64,000 bases of DNA from Pseudomonas sp. GD04019 (GTDB taxonomy: Bacteria > Pseudomonadota > Gammaproteobacteria > Pseudomonadales > Pseudomonadaceae). The notes under the pieces are model-generated. The model saw only the letters and a program-made list of their open reading frames with translations. It had not been told where the DNA came from and ran no database searches. Every line of letters begins with the position of its first letter. Within the stretch, counting starts at the first letter, position 1. A program made the translations under genes and the position numbers. Shown here piece after piece: positions 27,826 to 38,256 of this stretch. The DNA is taken from assembly GCF_029837695.1 (NCBI RefSeq), contig NZ_JAOEEA010000002.1, positions 248,001 through 312,000 of the forward strand, written 5' to 3'.

Positions 27826-29160
27826 TCAGAACTGGTGATCGGCGGTGTCCGGGTTCAGATCGCTGATGCCCAGAGCGGCCGAGGCCTTCTCGATGGCAGC
27901 GGTCTGCTTGACCAGGGCGGCGATGGCGTCACGAACGATCTGCTGGCCATCCTTGTTGTCGGCGGCGATCAGCTGGTCGAAGTGCACGTTGTTCTTCTCG
28001 GCGCTGTCGACCAGAGCCTGCAGCTTGGCTTCGCTGGCTTCCAGGTCGGCCTTCAGGGTGCTGTCGGCCTGGGCGTCAGCCTTGGCGACCAGGGCAGACA
28101 GGCTCGGGCCGGTCAGGGTGGTGCCGTCGACTTTCTTGTACTCGCCCAGGTAGACGTTGCGCACGCCCTTGCCGTTGTAGAAGTGCGAGTTGTGGGTGTT
28201 GTCGCTGAAGCAGTCGTGTTCGTCTTCGGTGGAGTTGGCTTCCAGGGCGACCTTCATGCGCTCGCCGGCCAGCTCGCCGAGGGACAGGCTGCCCATGCCG
28301 AACAGCATCTTGCGCAGGCCGCTCTCGGCCGGCTCGGCCTCCAGCTTGGCGCGGTAGTTGTCGGCGACGCCGGCTTTCCACTGGCCGACCATTTCGTCCA
28401 GATCGGCAACCAGCAGGTCGGTGGCGGCTTTCAGGTAGGCGCGACGACGCTCGTTGTGCTCGCCGGTGGCACCGGCGCCGACCACGAAGTCGGTAGCCGG
28501 ACGGGCACCAGCGCCTGGGTTGGTGCCGTTCAGGTCCTGGCCCCAGAGGAGGAACTCGATGGCGTGGTAGCCGGTGGCGATGTTGGCTTCGGAACCGCCC
28601 AGCTCGTTCAGCTCGGCCAGCTTCGCGCTGGTGATCTCGGTGACGTCGATCTTGTCTTCACCGACCTGGATGGTGGTGTTGGCGATAATGTTGGCGGTGG
28701 CGCCCGGGTTGCCCTGAGCGTGCTGGTAGTCCTTGGCGACGTAGTCGATCAGGCCTTCGTCCAGCGGCCAGGCGTTGAGCTGGCCTTCCCAGTCGTCGAC
28801 CACGGCGTTGCCGAAGCGGAACACTTCGGTCTGCATGTACGGTACGCGGGCGGCCAGCCAGGCTTCCTTGGCGGCTTTCAGGGTCTCTTCGCTAGGCTTG
28901 GCCAGCAGGGCGTCGATGGCGGCCTGCAGTTGCTTGCCGGTGCTGGCGGCGTCGCTGAATACGGCGGAGGCCAGATCGGCGTAGTGGCTGACCACGGCCT
29001 TGGCGGCGGCTTCGTCGACCTTGCCGACAGCGGCAGGAGCGGTGGCGGCAGCCGGAGCGGCGGCTTGCGGAGCAGCGGCCTCTTTCTTGTCGTCGCCGCA
29101 GCCGGCGAGGGAAATGGCGAGGGCCAGCAGGCTGGCGGTAGCCAGGGGCATACGAGTCAT
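27826..29160 (-). CDS. icmP: Imelysin-family iron-regulated lipoprotein IcmP-like
   Basis: A 444-residue lipoprotein. The lipobox SLAGC is followed by an Ala-rich linker (about 22-45) and an imelysin/M75 domain with the full GYHAIEFLLWGQ motif near residue 199. The P. aeruginosa homologue was described as an insulin-cleaving metalloproteinase; relatives are Fur-regulated outer-membrane or periplasmic iron proteins, and protease activity is debated. ATG at 29160 has AAGGA upstream; the frame open before it lacks a signal peptide. A Fur-like site lies 52 bases upstream. Confidence 0.87.
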   Translation of the reverse strand: MTRMPLATASLLALAISLAGCGDDKKEAAAPQAAAPAAATAPAAVGKVDEAAAKAVVSHYADLASAVFSDAASTGKQLQAAIDALLAKPSEETLKAAKEAWLAARVPYMQTEVFRFGNAVVDDWEGQLNAWPLDEGLIDYVAKDYQHAQGNPGATANIIANTTIQVGEDKIDVTEITSAKLAELNELGGSEANIATGYHAIEFLLWGQDLNGTNPGAGARPATDFVVGAGATGEHNERRRAYLKAATDLLVADLDEMVGQWKAGVADNYRAKLEAEPAESGLRKMLFGMGSLSLGELAGERMKVALEANSTEDEHDCFSDNTHNSHFYNGKGVRNVYLGEYKKVDGTTLTGPSLSALVAKADAQADSTLKADLEASEAKLQALVDSAEKNNVHFDQLIAADNKDGQQIVRDAIAALVKQTAAIEKASAALGISDLNPDTADHQF

Positions 29161-29211
29161 GGCGGAGTCCTTTGCTTCTAGTGTTGGAAGTCGGGAAAAC
29201 CGCACAATGAT

Positions 29212-29230
29212 GCGAAAGATTTTCATTAAA
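29212..29230 (-). promoter_or_regulatory. Fur box-like site upstream of icmP
   Basis: On the minus strand TTTAATGAAAATCTTTCGC matches 13 of 19 positions of the Fur consensus GATAATGATAATCATTATC, including the central AATGA-AATC. It is 52 bases from the icmP start, a normal operator distance. Confidence 0.6.
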
Positions 29231-29316
29231 TGCAAAGGGCGTTTTCCGTTCGTCGGCCGGGTAGACGCGGGGCATGGGGTCGCTAGAATGCCGGCAATTC
29301 ACAAGGAGCGTTGTCC

Positions 29317-29889
29317 ATGAGCCTCACTGCCGTTGCCGTACTCGTCGTGCTGTTTCTTCTCGCCGCCTGGGCGGTGGTTCTCTACAACGGTCTGGTGCGC
29401 CTCAAGCACGGCGTGAGCAAGGCCTGGTCGAACATCGACGTGCTGCTCAAGCAGCGCCACGACGAGCTGCCCAAGCTGGTGGAGACCTGCAAGCAGTACA
29501 TGCAGCACGAGCGCACCACCCTGGAGCGGGTGATCGCCGCGCGCAGCGCCGTGGCGAGTGCCCGCGAGCAGCACGACGTGGGCGCCCTGGGCAAGGCCGA
29601 GAGCAGTCTGCGGGCCGGCCTCGGCCAACTGTTCGCCCTTGCCGAGAACTACCCGGACCTGAAGGCCAACGACAGCTTCCAGCATCTGCAGCAGCGCATC
29701 TCCGGGCTGGAGAACGCCATCGCCGATCGCCGCGAGCTGTACAACGAGGCGGTCAACCTGAACAACGTGCGCATCGAGCAGTTCCCGGACGTGATCCTGG
29801 CGCGCCTGTTCGCTTTCAAGGAAGCCGAGTTGCTGCAGTTCAGCGAGGAAGAGAAGGCCGACGTCGACCTCAAGTCGCTGTTCAACTGA
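29317..29889 (+). CDS. LemA family protein
   Basis: A 190-residue LemA protein: a short N-terminal TM (about 3-22), then a long helical, coiled-coil-like periplasmic or cytosolic body with the family core YNGLVRLKHGVSKAWSNIDV and FPDVILARLFAFKEAELLQF. Function unknown. AAGGAG (29303-29308) fits the ATG at 29317; an in-frame TTG at 29311 is too close to it. It is followed one base later by the GIDE-domain gene, so they are surely co-expressed. Confidence 0.9.
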   Translation: MSLTAVAVLVVLFLLAAWAVVLYNGLVRLKHGVSKAWSNIDVLLKQRHDELPKLVETCKQYMQHERTTLERVIAARSAVASAREQHDVGALGKAESSLRAGLGQLFALAENYPDLKANDSFQHLQQRISGLENAIADRRELYNEAVNLNNVRIEQFPDVILARLFAFKEAELLQFSEEEKADVDLKSLFN

Positions 29890-29890
29890 A

Positions 29891-30808
29891 ATGGATGTCC
29901 CGGGCTTGGCCATCAGCATGGCCTTCAGCGTCGGCGCGTGCGTCGGCGGCGGCTGGTGGTGCATCAAGCGCCTGTCCGAGGCGCGCTTTCTGCTCAACAC
30001 GCCGACCTCGAAGATCCGCTCGGCGGCCCAGGGCTATGTCGAGCTGTATGGCGTGCTGCACGAACTCCCCGACGGTCCGCTGCAGGCGCCACTCACCGGT
30101 ACGCCGTGCCTGTGGTGGCGCTTCAAGATCGAGGAGTACGACGACGATGGCAAGCGCAAGCGCTGGCGCGTGATCGAGAGCGGCGTCAGCGAAGGGCTGG
30201 TGCGCCTGCAGGACGCCACCGGCGAATGTCTGATCAACCCCAAGGGCGCCGAAGTGCGGCCGAGCACGCGCCAGGTCTGGAGCGGTAGCGAGCGGCATCC
30301 GCGTGGCCTGAGCGACGGTGGTGGATTGCTCGGCATGCTGTTCTCCGGCGGCAGCCAATATCGCTACACCGAGGAGCGCCTGCATGCCGGTCAGCCGCTC
30401 TACGCCATCGGCGATTTCCGTACCCTGGGCGGCACCGAGGCGTTCGACCTGACCCTGGCTCAGGGCGCGGTGGTGCGCGAGTGGAAGAGCGATTTCGCCG
30501 GCATGCTGCAGCGCTTCGACAGCAACGGCGACGGTCAGCTGGACCCGGCCGAGTGGGAGCGCATGCGCGAGTCGGCGCGGGTCGAGGCCCAGCGCCGCCA
30601 GACGGGGCGCAGCGAGGTGCCGGTGCATCATCAACTGCGCAAGCCGGGAGAGTCCTTCCCGTTCATCCTCTCCAATGGCGGCGAGGACGAACTGTCGCGT
30701 GGCTTCTACTGGCAGGCGGCGGGCGGCGCGCTGCTTTGCGTGATTGGGGCGCTGGCCACGACCTGGCTGGTGAGCAATGTGCTGCTGCCGGGGCTGGCTG
30801 GCGCCTGA
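29891..30808 (+). CDS. GIDE/BAM-domain membrane protein with an EF-hand
   Basis: A 305-residue protein. TM1 (about 6-24) and TM2 (about 277-300) flank a GIDE/BAM-type domain (TPTSKIRSAAQGYVELYGVL, GTPCLWWRFKIEEY). In eukaryotic MULAN/GIDE this domain sits between two TM helices and before a RING finger; here there is no RING, so no ubiquitin ligase activity is expected. Near residue 214 is a canonical EF-hand loop, DSNGDGQLDPAE. The start lacks its own ribosome site and is one base after the lemA stop, suggesting coupling. Function unknown. Confidence 0.82.
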   Translation: MDVPGLAISMAFSVGACVGGGWWCIKRLSEARFLLNTPTSKIRSAAQGYVELYGVLHELPDGPLQAPLTGTPCLWWRFKIEEYDDDGKRKRWRVIESGVSEGLVRLQDATGECLINPKGAEVRPSTRQVWSGSERHPRGLSDGGGLLGMLFSGGSQYRYTEERLHAGQPLYAIGDFRTLGGTEAFDLTLAQGAVVREWKSDFAGMLQRFDSNGDGQLDPAEWERMRESARVEAQRRQTGRSEVPVHHQLRKPGESFPFILSNGGEDELSRGFYWQAAGGALLCVIGALATTWLVSNVLLPGLAGA

Positions 30809-30811
30809 GCC

Positions 30812-31315
30812 CTACTTGCCCTGCTTGTGGATGCCCTTGGGCAGTTGCACGACTCGGCTCTCCGAGTAGATGTCGTGCCAGCTGCGCTTGTCCTTGTCCC
30901 ACAGCGCCCAGAGAAAGCCCAGGCCCAGGCACAGCCAGGAGCCGATGGCGATCACGAAGCGCAGCAGCGCCTGCCACAGGCTGATGGCCGAGCCGTCGGC
31001 GTTCTGGATACGCAGGCCCCAGGCCTGCATGCCGAGGGTCTGGCCGTTATGGGTCCAGAACTTGGCGAAGAAGCCGAACAGGCTGAGTAGCGCCAGGCTC
31101 GCCAGCATAGGGTCGTTATCCAGCGCGCCGGCCTGGGACAGCTGCATCAGGCGCTCGCTGCCGTAGATCAGGCGCAGCAGGCCCTGCTGGTAGAGCAGGC
31201 CCACCACCATGACCAGTGCCACGCACAGCAGGAAGTCGTAGAACATCGCGGCAAAGCGGCGGGGCAGGCCGGCGCCGGGGAATTCGCCCTGGGGGCGCAG
31301 CATGTGCTTGGGCAT
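30812..31315 (-). CDS. RDD family membrane protein
   Basis: A 167-residue protein with an RDD domain. The N-terminal GLPRRFAAMFYDFLL has the Arg and Asp that name the family, and three hydrophobic helices follow (about 22-45, 68-85, 115-135) with TLGMQAWGLRIQN between. Its role is unknown; some RDD proteins are Na+/H+ antiporters or accessory subunits. ATG at 31315 is chosen because upstream codons read through the cold-shock terminator region. It is convergent with the GIDE gene, 3 bases apart. Confidence 0.85.
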   Translation of the reverse strand: MPKHMLRPQGEFPGAGLPRRFAAMFYDFLLCVALVMVVGLLYQQGLLRLIYGSERLMQLSQAGALDNDPMLASLALLSLFGFFAKFWTHNGQTLGMQAWGLRIQNADGSAISLWQALLRFVIAIGSWLCLGLGFLWALWDKDKRSWHDIYSESRVVQLPKGIHKQGK

Positions 31316-31385
31316 GGACAGCTCGGGAAGAAAAGACTGCGCGGGATTGTACGGGGTCGGCACCCGGGACAAAAACACCGGGCAC

Positions 31386-31416
31386 AAAAAAGCCCCTGAT
31401 GTTGCCATCAGGGGCT
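31386..31416 (-). terminator. Rho-independent terminator of the cold-shock gene
   Basis: AGCCCCTGATG (31391-31401) pairs with CATCAGGGGCT (31406-31416), an 11-base perfect stem. On the minus strand it is followed by six T. Confidence 0.92.
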
Positions 31417-31433
31417 CTTCGTAGCAGCAGCGA

Positions 31434-31646
31434 TTAGCCCAGAACCTGGACCTTGTCCGCTTGCATGCCTTTCTGGCCTTGCACGGCTTCGAAGGTGACC
31501 TTCTGGCCTTCTTTCAGGCTGCGGAAGCCCGAACCTTCGATAGCGCGGAAGTGCACGAACAGATCCGGACCGCTCTCAGGGGTGATGAAGCCGAAGCCCT
31601 TCTCGTCGTTGAACCACTTGACGGTGCCGGTTTGACGATTCGACAT
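31434..31646 (-). CDS. Cold-shock domain protein (CspA family)
   Basis: A 70-residue single OB-fold RNA/DNA-binding protein with RNP1 (KGFGFI) and RNP2 (LFVHF), opening [15 protein letters not shown]. Such proteins melt RNA structure or act as antiterminators. AAGGAAAT precedes the start. The 5' region (31647-31901) has no ORF and holds CTCGCG...CGCGAG near 31683-31703 and CTGGAAT-AGCTG-ATTCCAG at 31851-31869, which could form a structured leader, but I cannot place the promoter. Confidence 0.95.
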   Translation of the reverse strand: MSNRQTGTVKWFNDEKGFGFITPESGPDLFVHFRAIEGSGFRSLKEGQKVTFEAVQGQKGMQADKVQVLG

Positions 31647-31901
31647 TGTCTTATTTCCTTGAAACTAGAGTTAGATGACAGCCTCGCGAGCTTGTGACGC
31701 GAGAGGGCTGGAACTGGTTGCAGAGAGTAAGAGAAGTCGAGCGGGATGTAGCGGATCTTAGGATCTACTGCACCAGGTCACGATTCAAGGCGACCCATGC
31801 AAACACAGTTGACCAACTCTACGCTAACTCAAATACGTTTGCCAACCCCCCTGGAATAGCTGATTCCAGAGGCCTTGCAGGCAATTAAGGAGGGAATATC
31901 G

Positions 31902-31988
31902 TGGTGCCCCGGGAGAGACTCGAACTCTCACTTCTTTCGAAAACGGATTTTGAATCCGCCGCGTCTACCGATTCCGCCACCGAGGCAC
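31902..31988 (-). tRNA. tRNA-Leu (anticodon CAA)
   Basis: An 87-base minus-strand tRNA with CCA encoded. The 5' arm GTGCCTC pairs with GGGGCAC before CCA, using G-U pairs. The anticodon loop TTCAAAA gives CAA (reads UUG). A long variable arm and the TTCGAGTC T-loop are typical of tRNA-Leu. It is transcribed toward the cold-shock gene. Confidence 0.95.
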
Positions 31989-32181
31989 GATGGGCGCGCA
32001 GTATAGGGAGGCGCCAAGGGGTGGTCAATCGCGCCGGCTTCGCCCGCAATGCCCTGCCATCCGTCCTCACAGATTTCCTGGATGGTGCTGATAAGTCCGC
32101 CAAATCAAGTGGTTAGGCCATGAGATCGGTTGCGTGGTGACCGCCGCAGCGGCGGGGCGGTTTGCACGGGAGGGCGCCGCG

Positions 32182-32470
32182 ATGTATGCCCACGCCATCA
32201 GTTTCTTTCAGGAACTGGCCGTGATTATGCTGTTCCATCGCCAGCACCAGCCGGTGGTGCTGGGCTACCTGCTCGCCGGCTGCATCAATCGGCCCGCACA
32301 CGCCAACCTTCGGCCTGATCCACGACGAGGGGTGATCAAGATCCTCGGGCTTGATCGTCCCGATGTTCTTCCTCGGTCTCGAATTCACCCTGCGCAAGCT
32401 GTTCAGTGTCGGCCACCGCTTTATCGCGGCCCTGCTGGAAATCGGCCTAGTGGCGGCGATCCGCATTGAG
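32182..32470 (+). pseudogene. Remnant of a CPA2 (Kef-type) cation:proton antiporter gene
   Basis: The translation in three pieces resembles the N-terminus of Kef/YbaL-type antiporters: HAISFFQELAVIML then FHRQHQPVVLGYLLAG (frame 0 from 32182), IGPHTPTFGLIHDEG (frame +1, 32288-32332, then a stop), IKIL (frame 0 at 32335) and GLIVPMFFLGLEFTLRKLF (frame +1 from 32348). About eight residues of the first helix are missing, and similarity ends near 32470. Two frameshifts and a truncation mean it is not functional. The rest of 31989-32547 shows no gene. Confidence 0.8.
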
Positions 32471-32547
32471 CGTGCCTTCAGTCGCCCGGTGCGTGGTCCG
32501 CCGGCCAGCTTTCCGGTAAGCTCTGCGCCCCCTGCGAGACTGACCCC

Positions 32548-34727
<2,180 letters not shown>

Positions 34728-34874
34728 TCGGTGATTCGCCGGCCTGCCGCTTGAAATACGGCGCGGCGCACCCATCTACTCGCGATGGCAGCCGACGCCC
34801 GTGCATTAAGCCCGGGCGCTCGCGAAAATAGCCTGAAAAACAACAGCTTCAAGACCTCGCAATAGGAGTTTTCC

Positions 34875-35216
34875 ATGAGTTTTCTGATCCCCGCTGCTTA
34901 CGCCGACACCGCAGCCCCGGCGGCAGGCGCCGCGCCCGGCGGTGACATGATGAGCATCCTGATGCTGGTCGGTTTCATGGTCATCTTCTATCTGATGATC
35001 TGGCGCCCCCAGGCCAAGCGCGCCAAGGAGCATAAGAACCTGCTCGGCGGCCTGCAAAAGGGCGACGAGGTAGTGACCAGCGGCGGCATCATCGGCAAGG
35101 TCAACAAAGTCACCGATGACTTCGTGGTGGTCGAGATCGCCGACAACGTCGAGCTGAAATTCCAGAAGCAGGCCATCGCAGCGACCCTGCCGAAGGGCAC
35201 TCTGAAGTCCATCTAA
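34875..35216 (+). CDS. yajC: Preprotein translocase accessory subunit YajC
   Basis: A 113-residue single-TM protein (TM about 25-45, ILMLVGFMVIFYLMIWRPQ) with a cytosolic tail containing GLQKGDEVVTSGGIIGKV. It associates with SecDF and YidC at the Sec translocon. AGGAG lies before the ATG. It leads the yajC-secD-secF group. Confidence 0.95.
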   Translation: MSFLIPAAYADTAAPAAGAAPGGDMMSILMLVGFMVIFYLMIWRPQAKRAKEHKNLLGGLQKGDEVVTSGGIIGKVNKVTDDFVVVEIADNVELKFQKQAIAATLPKGTLKSI

Positions 35217-35235
35217 CGATTCTTCGTTCACCAAT

Positions 35236-35258
35236 ACGGGGCGCCTAAGGCGCCCCGT
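35236..35258. promoter_or_regulatory. Perfect palindrome between yajC and secD
   Basis: ACGGGGCGCCT (35236-35246) and AGGCGCCCCGT (35248-35258) form 11 perfect pairs around one base. No T-run follows, so it may be a pause, processing or attenuation site rather than a full terminator. It ends 19 bases before secD. Confidence 0.6.
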
Positions 35259-35276
35259 GTCATAACGGGCGGCGTC

Positions 35277-37148
35277 ATGCTCAACAAATATCCTCTGTGG
35301 AAGTACCTGCTGATCCTGGCTGTGCTGGCGGTCGGCTTCATCTATTCCGCACCCAATCTGTATCCGGACGACCCGGCCATCCAGATCACCGGTGCCAGCA
35401 CGGCGCTGGAAATCGGCCAGGCCGACCTCGACCGCATCGGCAAGGCGTTGAGCGATGCCAAGATTGAGGTCAAGTCCGCTCACCTGGGTGCCAAGCAGGG
35501 GCAGGGGGCGCTGCTGCGTCTGACCAAGAAGGATGACCAGCTGCCGGCCAAGGAGCTGGTACGCAAGCTGCTCGGTGACGAGTACGTGGTCGCCCTGAAC
35601 CTGGCGCCGACCACGCCGCAGTGGTTGCGCAACCTGGGCGCCGGCCCGATGAAACTGGGTCTGGACCTGTCCGGTGGTGTGCACTTCCTGCTGGAAGTGG
35701 ACATGGACAAGGCCATGGACGCGCGCATGAAGGTCTACGAGAGCGAGATCAAGAGCCTGCTGCGCAAGGATCGCGTACGTTACCGCAGCCTGCCGCAGCA
35801 GGACGGTGCCATCCAGCTCGGCTTCGCCGACAGCGAGTCGCTGGAAAAGGCCCGCGAGCTGATCCGTAGCAGCTTCAACGATTTCGAGCAGACCACCACC
35901 GAGCGCAACGACCAGCAGGTGCTGCGTCTGGCGCTGACCGAGGCCAAGCGCGCGGAAATCCGCGAGTACTCGATCAAGCAGAACCTGACCACCGTGCGTA
36001 ACCGGGTCAACGAGCTGGGTGTGGCCGAGCCGCTGGTGCAGCGCCAGGGCGCCAACCGCATCGTGGTCGAGCTGCCGGGCGTGCAGGACACGGCGGAGGC
36101 CAAGCGTATTCTCGGCAAGACCGCCAACCTGGAGTTCCGTCTGCAGGCCGACGTCGATGCGGCGCGCGCTGCCACCGAGCCCTTCGAGTTCCGCGAGCCG
36201 GGCCGTCCGGCCGTGGCACTGGAGCGCAGCCTGATCATCACCGGTGACCAGGTCACCGATGCCCAGGCCAGCTACGACGAGAACGGTCGCCCGCAGGTGA
36301 ACATCCGTCTGGATGGCCATGGTGGCGAGCTGATGAACCGGGCCACCCGCAACAATGTGGGGCGCAGCATGGCGGTGATCTTCATCGAGCAGAAGCCGCT
36401 GACCCGCTACGTCAAGCAGGTGGTCGACGGCGTCGAGAAGGAGGTGGCAGTGCCCTCCTTCAAGGAAGAGAAGAAGATCATCAGCCTGGCGACCATCCAG
36501 TCGCCTCTGGGCAGCCAGTTCCGCATAACCGGCCTCAATGGCCAGGGCGAATCCTCCGAGCTGGCCCTGCTGCTGCGTGCCGGTGGCCTGGCCGCGCCGA
36601 TGTACTTCGCCGAAGAGCGCACCATCGGCCCGAGCCTGGGTGCCGACAACATCGCCAAGGGTATCGATGCGTCGATCTGGGGCATGATCTTCGTGTCCAT
36701 CTTTATCATCGCCATCTACCGCTTCTTCGGCGTGCTGGCGACCGTGGCCTTGGGCTTCAACATGGTCCTGCTGCTGGCGCTGATGTCGGCGCTGAGTGCG
36801 ACCCTGACCCTGCCGGGTATCGCCGGTATCGTGCTGACCATGGGTATGGCGGTGGACGCCAACGTGCTGATCTTCTCGCGGATACGCGAGGAAATCGCCA
36901 ACGGCATGTCGGTGCAGCGCGCCATCCACGAAGGCTTCGATCGCGCCTACTCGGCGATCCTGGACGCCAACCTGACCACTCTGCTGGTCGGCGGCATCCT
37001 GTTCGCGATGGGCAGCGGTCCGGTCAAGGGCTTCGCCGTGACCATGTCGCTGGGTATCGTCACTTCGATGTTCACCGCCATCATGGTGACCCGCGCGATG
37101 GTCAACCTGATCTTCGGCGGGCGCGACTTCAAGAAGCTGTGGATCTAA
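35277..37148 (+). CDS. secD: Protein translocase subunit SecD
   Basis: A 623-residue membrane protein: TM1 near residues 7-25, a large periplasmic region (about 30-455) with the P1 head, and five TM helices after residue 460. Conserved segments are MKLGLDLSGGVHFLLEVD, GQGESSELALLLRAGGL and the TM4-5 motif GMAVDANVLIFSRIREE. It uses the proton gradient with SecF to pull exported proteins. It is 13 bases before secF. Confidence 0.96.
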   Translation: MLNKYPLWKYLLILAVLAVGFIYSAPNLYPDDPAIQITGASTALEIGQADLDRIGKALSDAKIEVKSAHLGAKQGQGALLRLTKKDDQLPAKELVRKLLGDEYVVALNLAPTTPQWLRNLGAGPMKLGLDLSGGVHFLLEVDMDKAMDARMKVYESEIKSLLRKDRVRYRSLPQQDGAIQLGFADSESLEKARELIRSSFNDFEQTTTERNDQQVLRLALTEAKRAEIREYSIKQNLTTVRNRVNELGVAEPLVQRQGANRIVVELPGVQDTAEAKRILGKTANLEFRLQADVDAARAATEPFEFREPGRPAVALERSLIITGDQVTDAQASYDENGRPQVNIRLDGHGGELMNRATRNNVGRSMAVIFIEQKPLTRYVKQVVDGVEKEVAVPSFKEEKKIISLATIQSPLGSQFRITGLNGQGESSELALLLRAGGLAAPMYFAEERTIGPSLGADNIAKGIDASIWGMIFVSIFIIAIYRFFGVLATVALGFNMVLLLALMSALSATLTLPGIAGIVLTMGMAVDANVLIFSRIREEIANGMSVQRAIHEGFDRAYSAILDANLTTLLVGGILFAMGSGPVKGFAVTMSLGIVTSMFTAIMVTRAMVNLIFGGRDFKKLWI

Positions 37149-37161
37149 GGGGCAGTCAGTC

Positions 37162-38076
37162 ATGAAACTCGGAACTATCAACTTCATGGGCGTACGCAAT
37201 TTTGCGTTTGCCCTGACCATGATCCTGACCGTCATCGCCCTTGGTAGCTGGTTCTTCAAGGGGCTCAACTTCGGTCTCGACTTTACCGGCGGCAGCCAGA
37301 TCGAGCTGAGCTACGACAAGCCGGCCAACCTCGGCCAGGTGCGCGAGCAACTGGCGGCTGCCGGTTATGCCGATGCGGTGGTGCAGAGCTTTGGCGCGAC
37401 CACCGATGTGGTGGTACGTCTGCAGGGCGATGACCCGCAGCTGGGCAACAAGGTGGCCTCCGTGCTGCAGGCGGCCAGCGGCGACAATTCGCTGCAGGTG
37501 AAGAAGGTCGAGTACGTCGGTCCCGCCGTGGGCGAGGAGCTGCGTGACCAGGGTGGTCTGGGCATGCTGCTGGCCCTCGGCGGCATCCTGATCTACGTGG
37601 CCTTCCGCTTCCAGTGGAAGTTCGCCGTCGGCGCCATCGTCTCGCTGGTGCATGACGTGGTCGTGACCATGGGTATTCTGTCGTTCTTCCAGATTACCTT
37701 CGACCTGACGGTGCTGGCCGCGGTGCTGGCCATCATCGGCTACTCGCTGAACGACACCATCGTGGTGTTCGACCGGGTGCGCGAGAACTTCCGCGTGCTG
37801 CGCAAGGCCAGCCTGATCGAGAACATCAACATCTCGACCACCCAGACCCTGCTGCGCACCATGGCCACGTCGATCTCCACCCTGCTGGCGATCATCGCGC
37901 TGCTGGTGTTCGCTGGCGACAACCTGTGGGGCTTCTCCATCGCCCTGTTCGTCGGCGTGCTGGCCGGTACCTACTCGTCGATCTACATCGCCAACGTGGT
38001 GCTGATCTGGCTGAACCTGACCACCGAAGACCTGATTCCGCCGGCGGTTGCCGAAGAGGTGGATGAGCTTCCCTGA
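37162..38076 (+). CDS. secF: Protein translocase subunit SecF
   Basis: A 304-residue partner of SecD with six TM helices and a small periplasmic domain containing GLNFGLDFTGGSQIELSY. The conserved GYSLNDTIVVFDRVREN motif is in the TM4-5 region. The start has RBS-like GGGGCAG upstream. A terminator follows. Confidence 0.96.
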   Translation: MKLGTINFMGVRNFAFALTMILTVIALGSWFFKGLNFGLDFTGGSQIELSYDKPANLGQVREQLAAAGYADAVVQSFGATTDVVVRLQGDDPQLGNKVASVLQAASGDNSLQVKKVEYVGPAVGEELRDQGGLGMLLALGGILIYVAFRFQWKFAVGAIVSLVHDVVVTMGILSFFQITFDLTVLAAVLAIIGYSLNDTIVVFDRVRENFRVLRKASLIENINISTTQTLLRTMATSISTLLAIIALLVFAGDNLWGFSIALFVGVLAGTYSSIYIANVVLIWLNLTTEDLIPPAVAEEVDELP

Positions 38077-38097
38077 GGCGCGCATGCCGATTGTCCG

Positions 38098-38129
38098 AAG
38101 CCCGGCCCAGCGCCGGGCTTCGTGTTTTA
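38098..38129 (+). terminator. Rho-independent terminator of secDF
   Basis: GAAGCCCGGC (38098-38107) pairs with GCCGGGCTTC (38112-38121) and is followed by GTGTTTTAT, 21 bases after secF. Confidence 0.85.
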
Positions 38130-38256
38130 TCGGTGTGCGTTTCGTCGCAGTTCTCGGGGCGCAGAGCAGCGAAGCCGGAACTCGCTCGGTCTGGCCTGAT
38201 CCAAGGCAGGGAATAGGGCGTAATGCCTGGTAACCGAGAAGTCTCTGGAGGACCCC

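Noticed and set aside
31851..31869. CTGGAAT/ATTCCAG hairpin as a terminator
   Set aside because: No T-run on either strand.
31902..31988. tRNA-Leu as an integration site of a mobile element
   Set aside because: No integrase and no repeat of the tRNA 3' end is visible on either side.
34806..37268. 820-codon open frame opposite yajC-secD
   Set aside because: Antisense shadow spanning two genuine genes and their gap.
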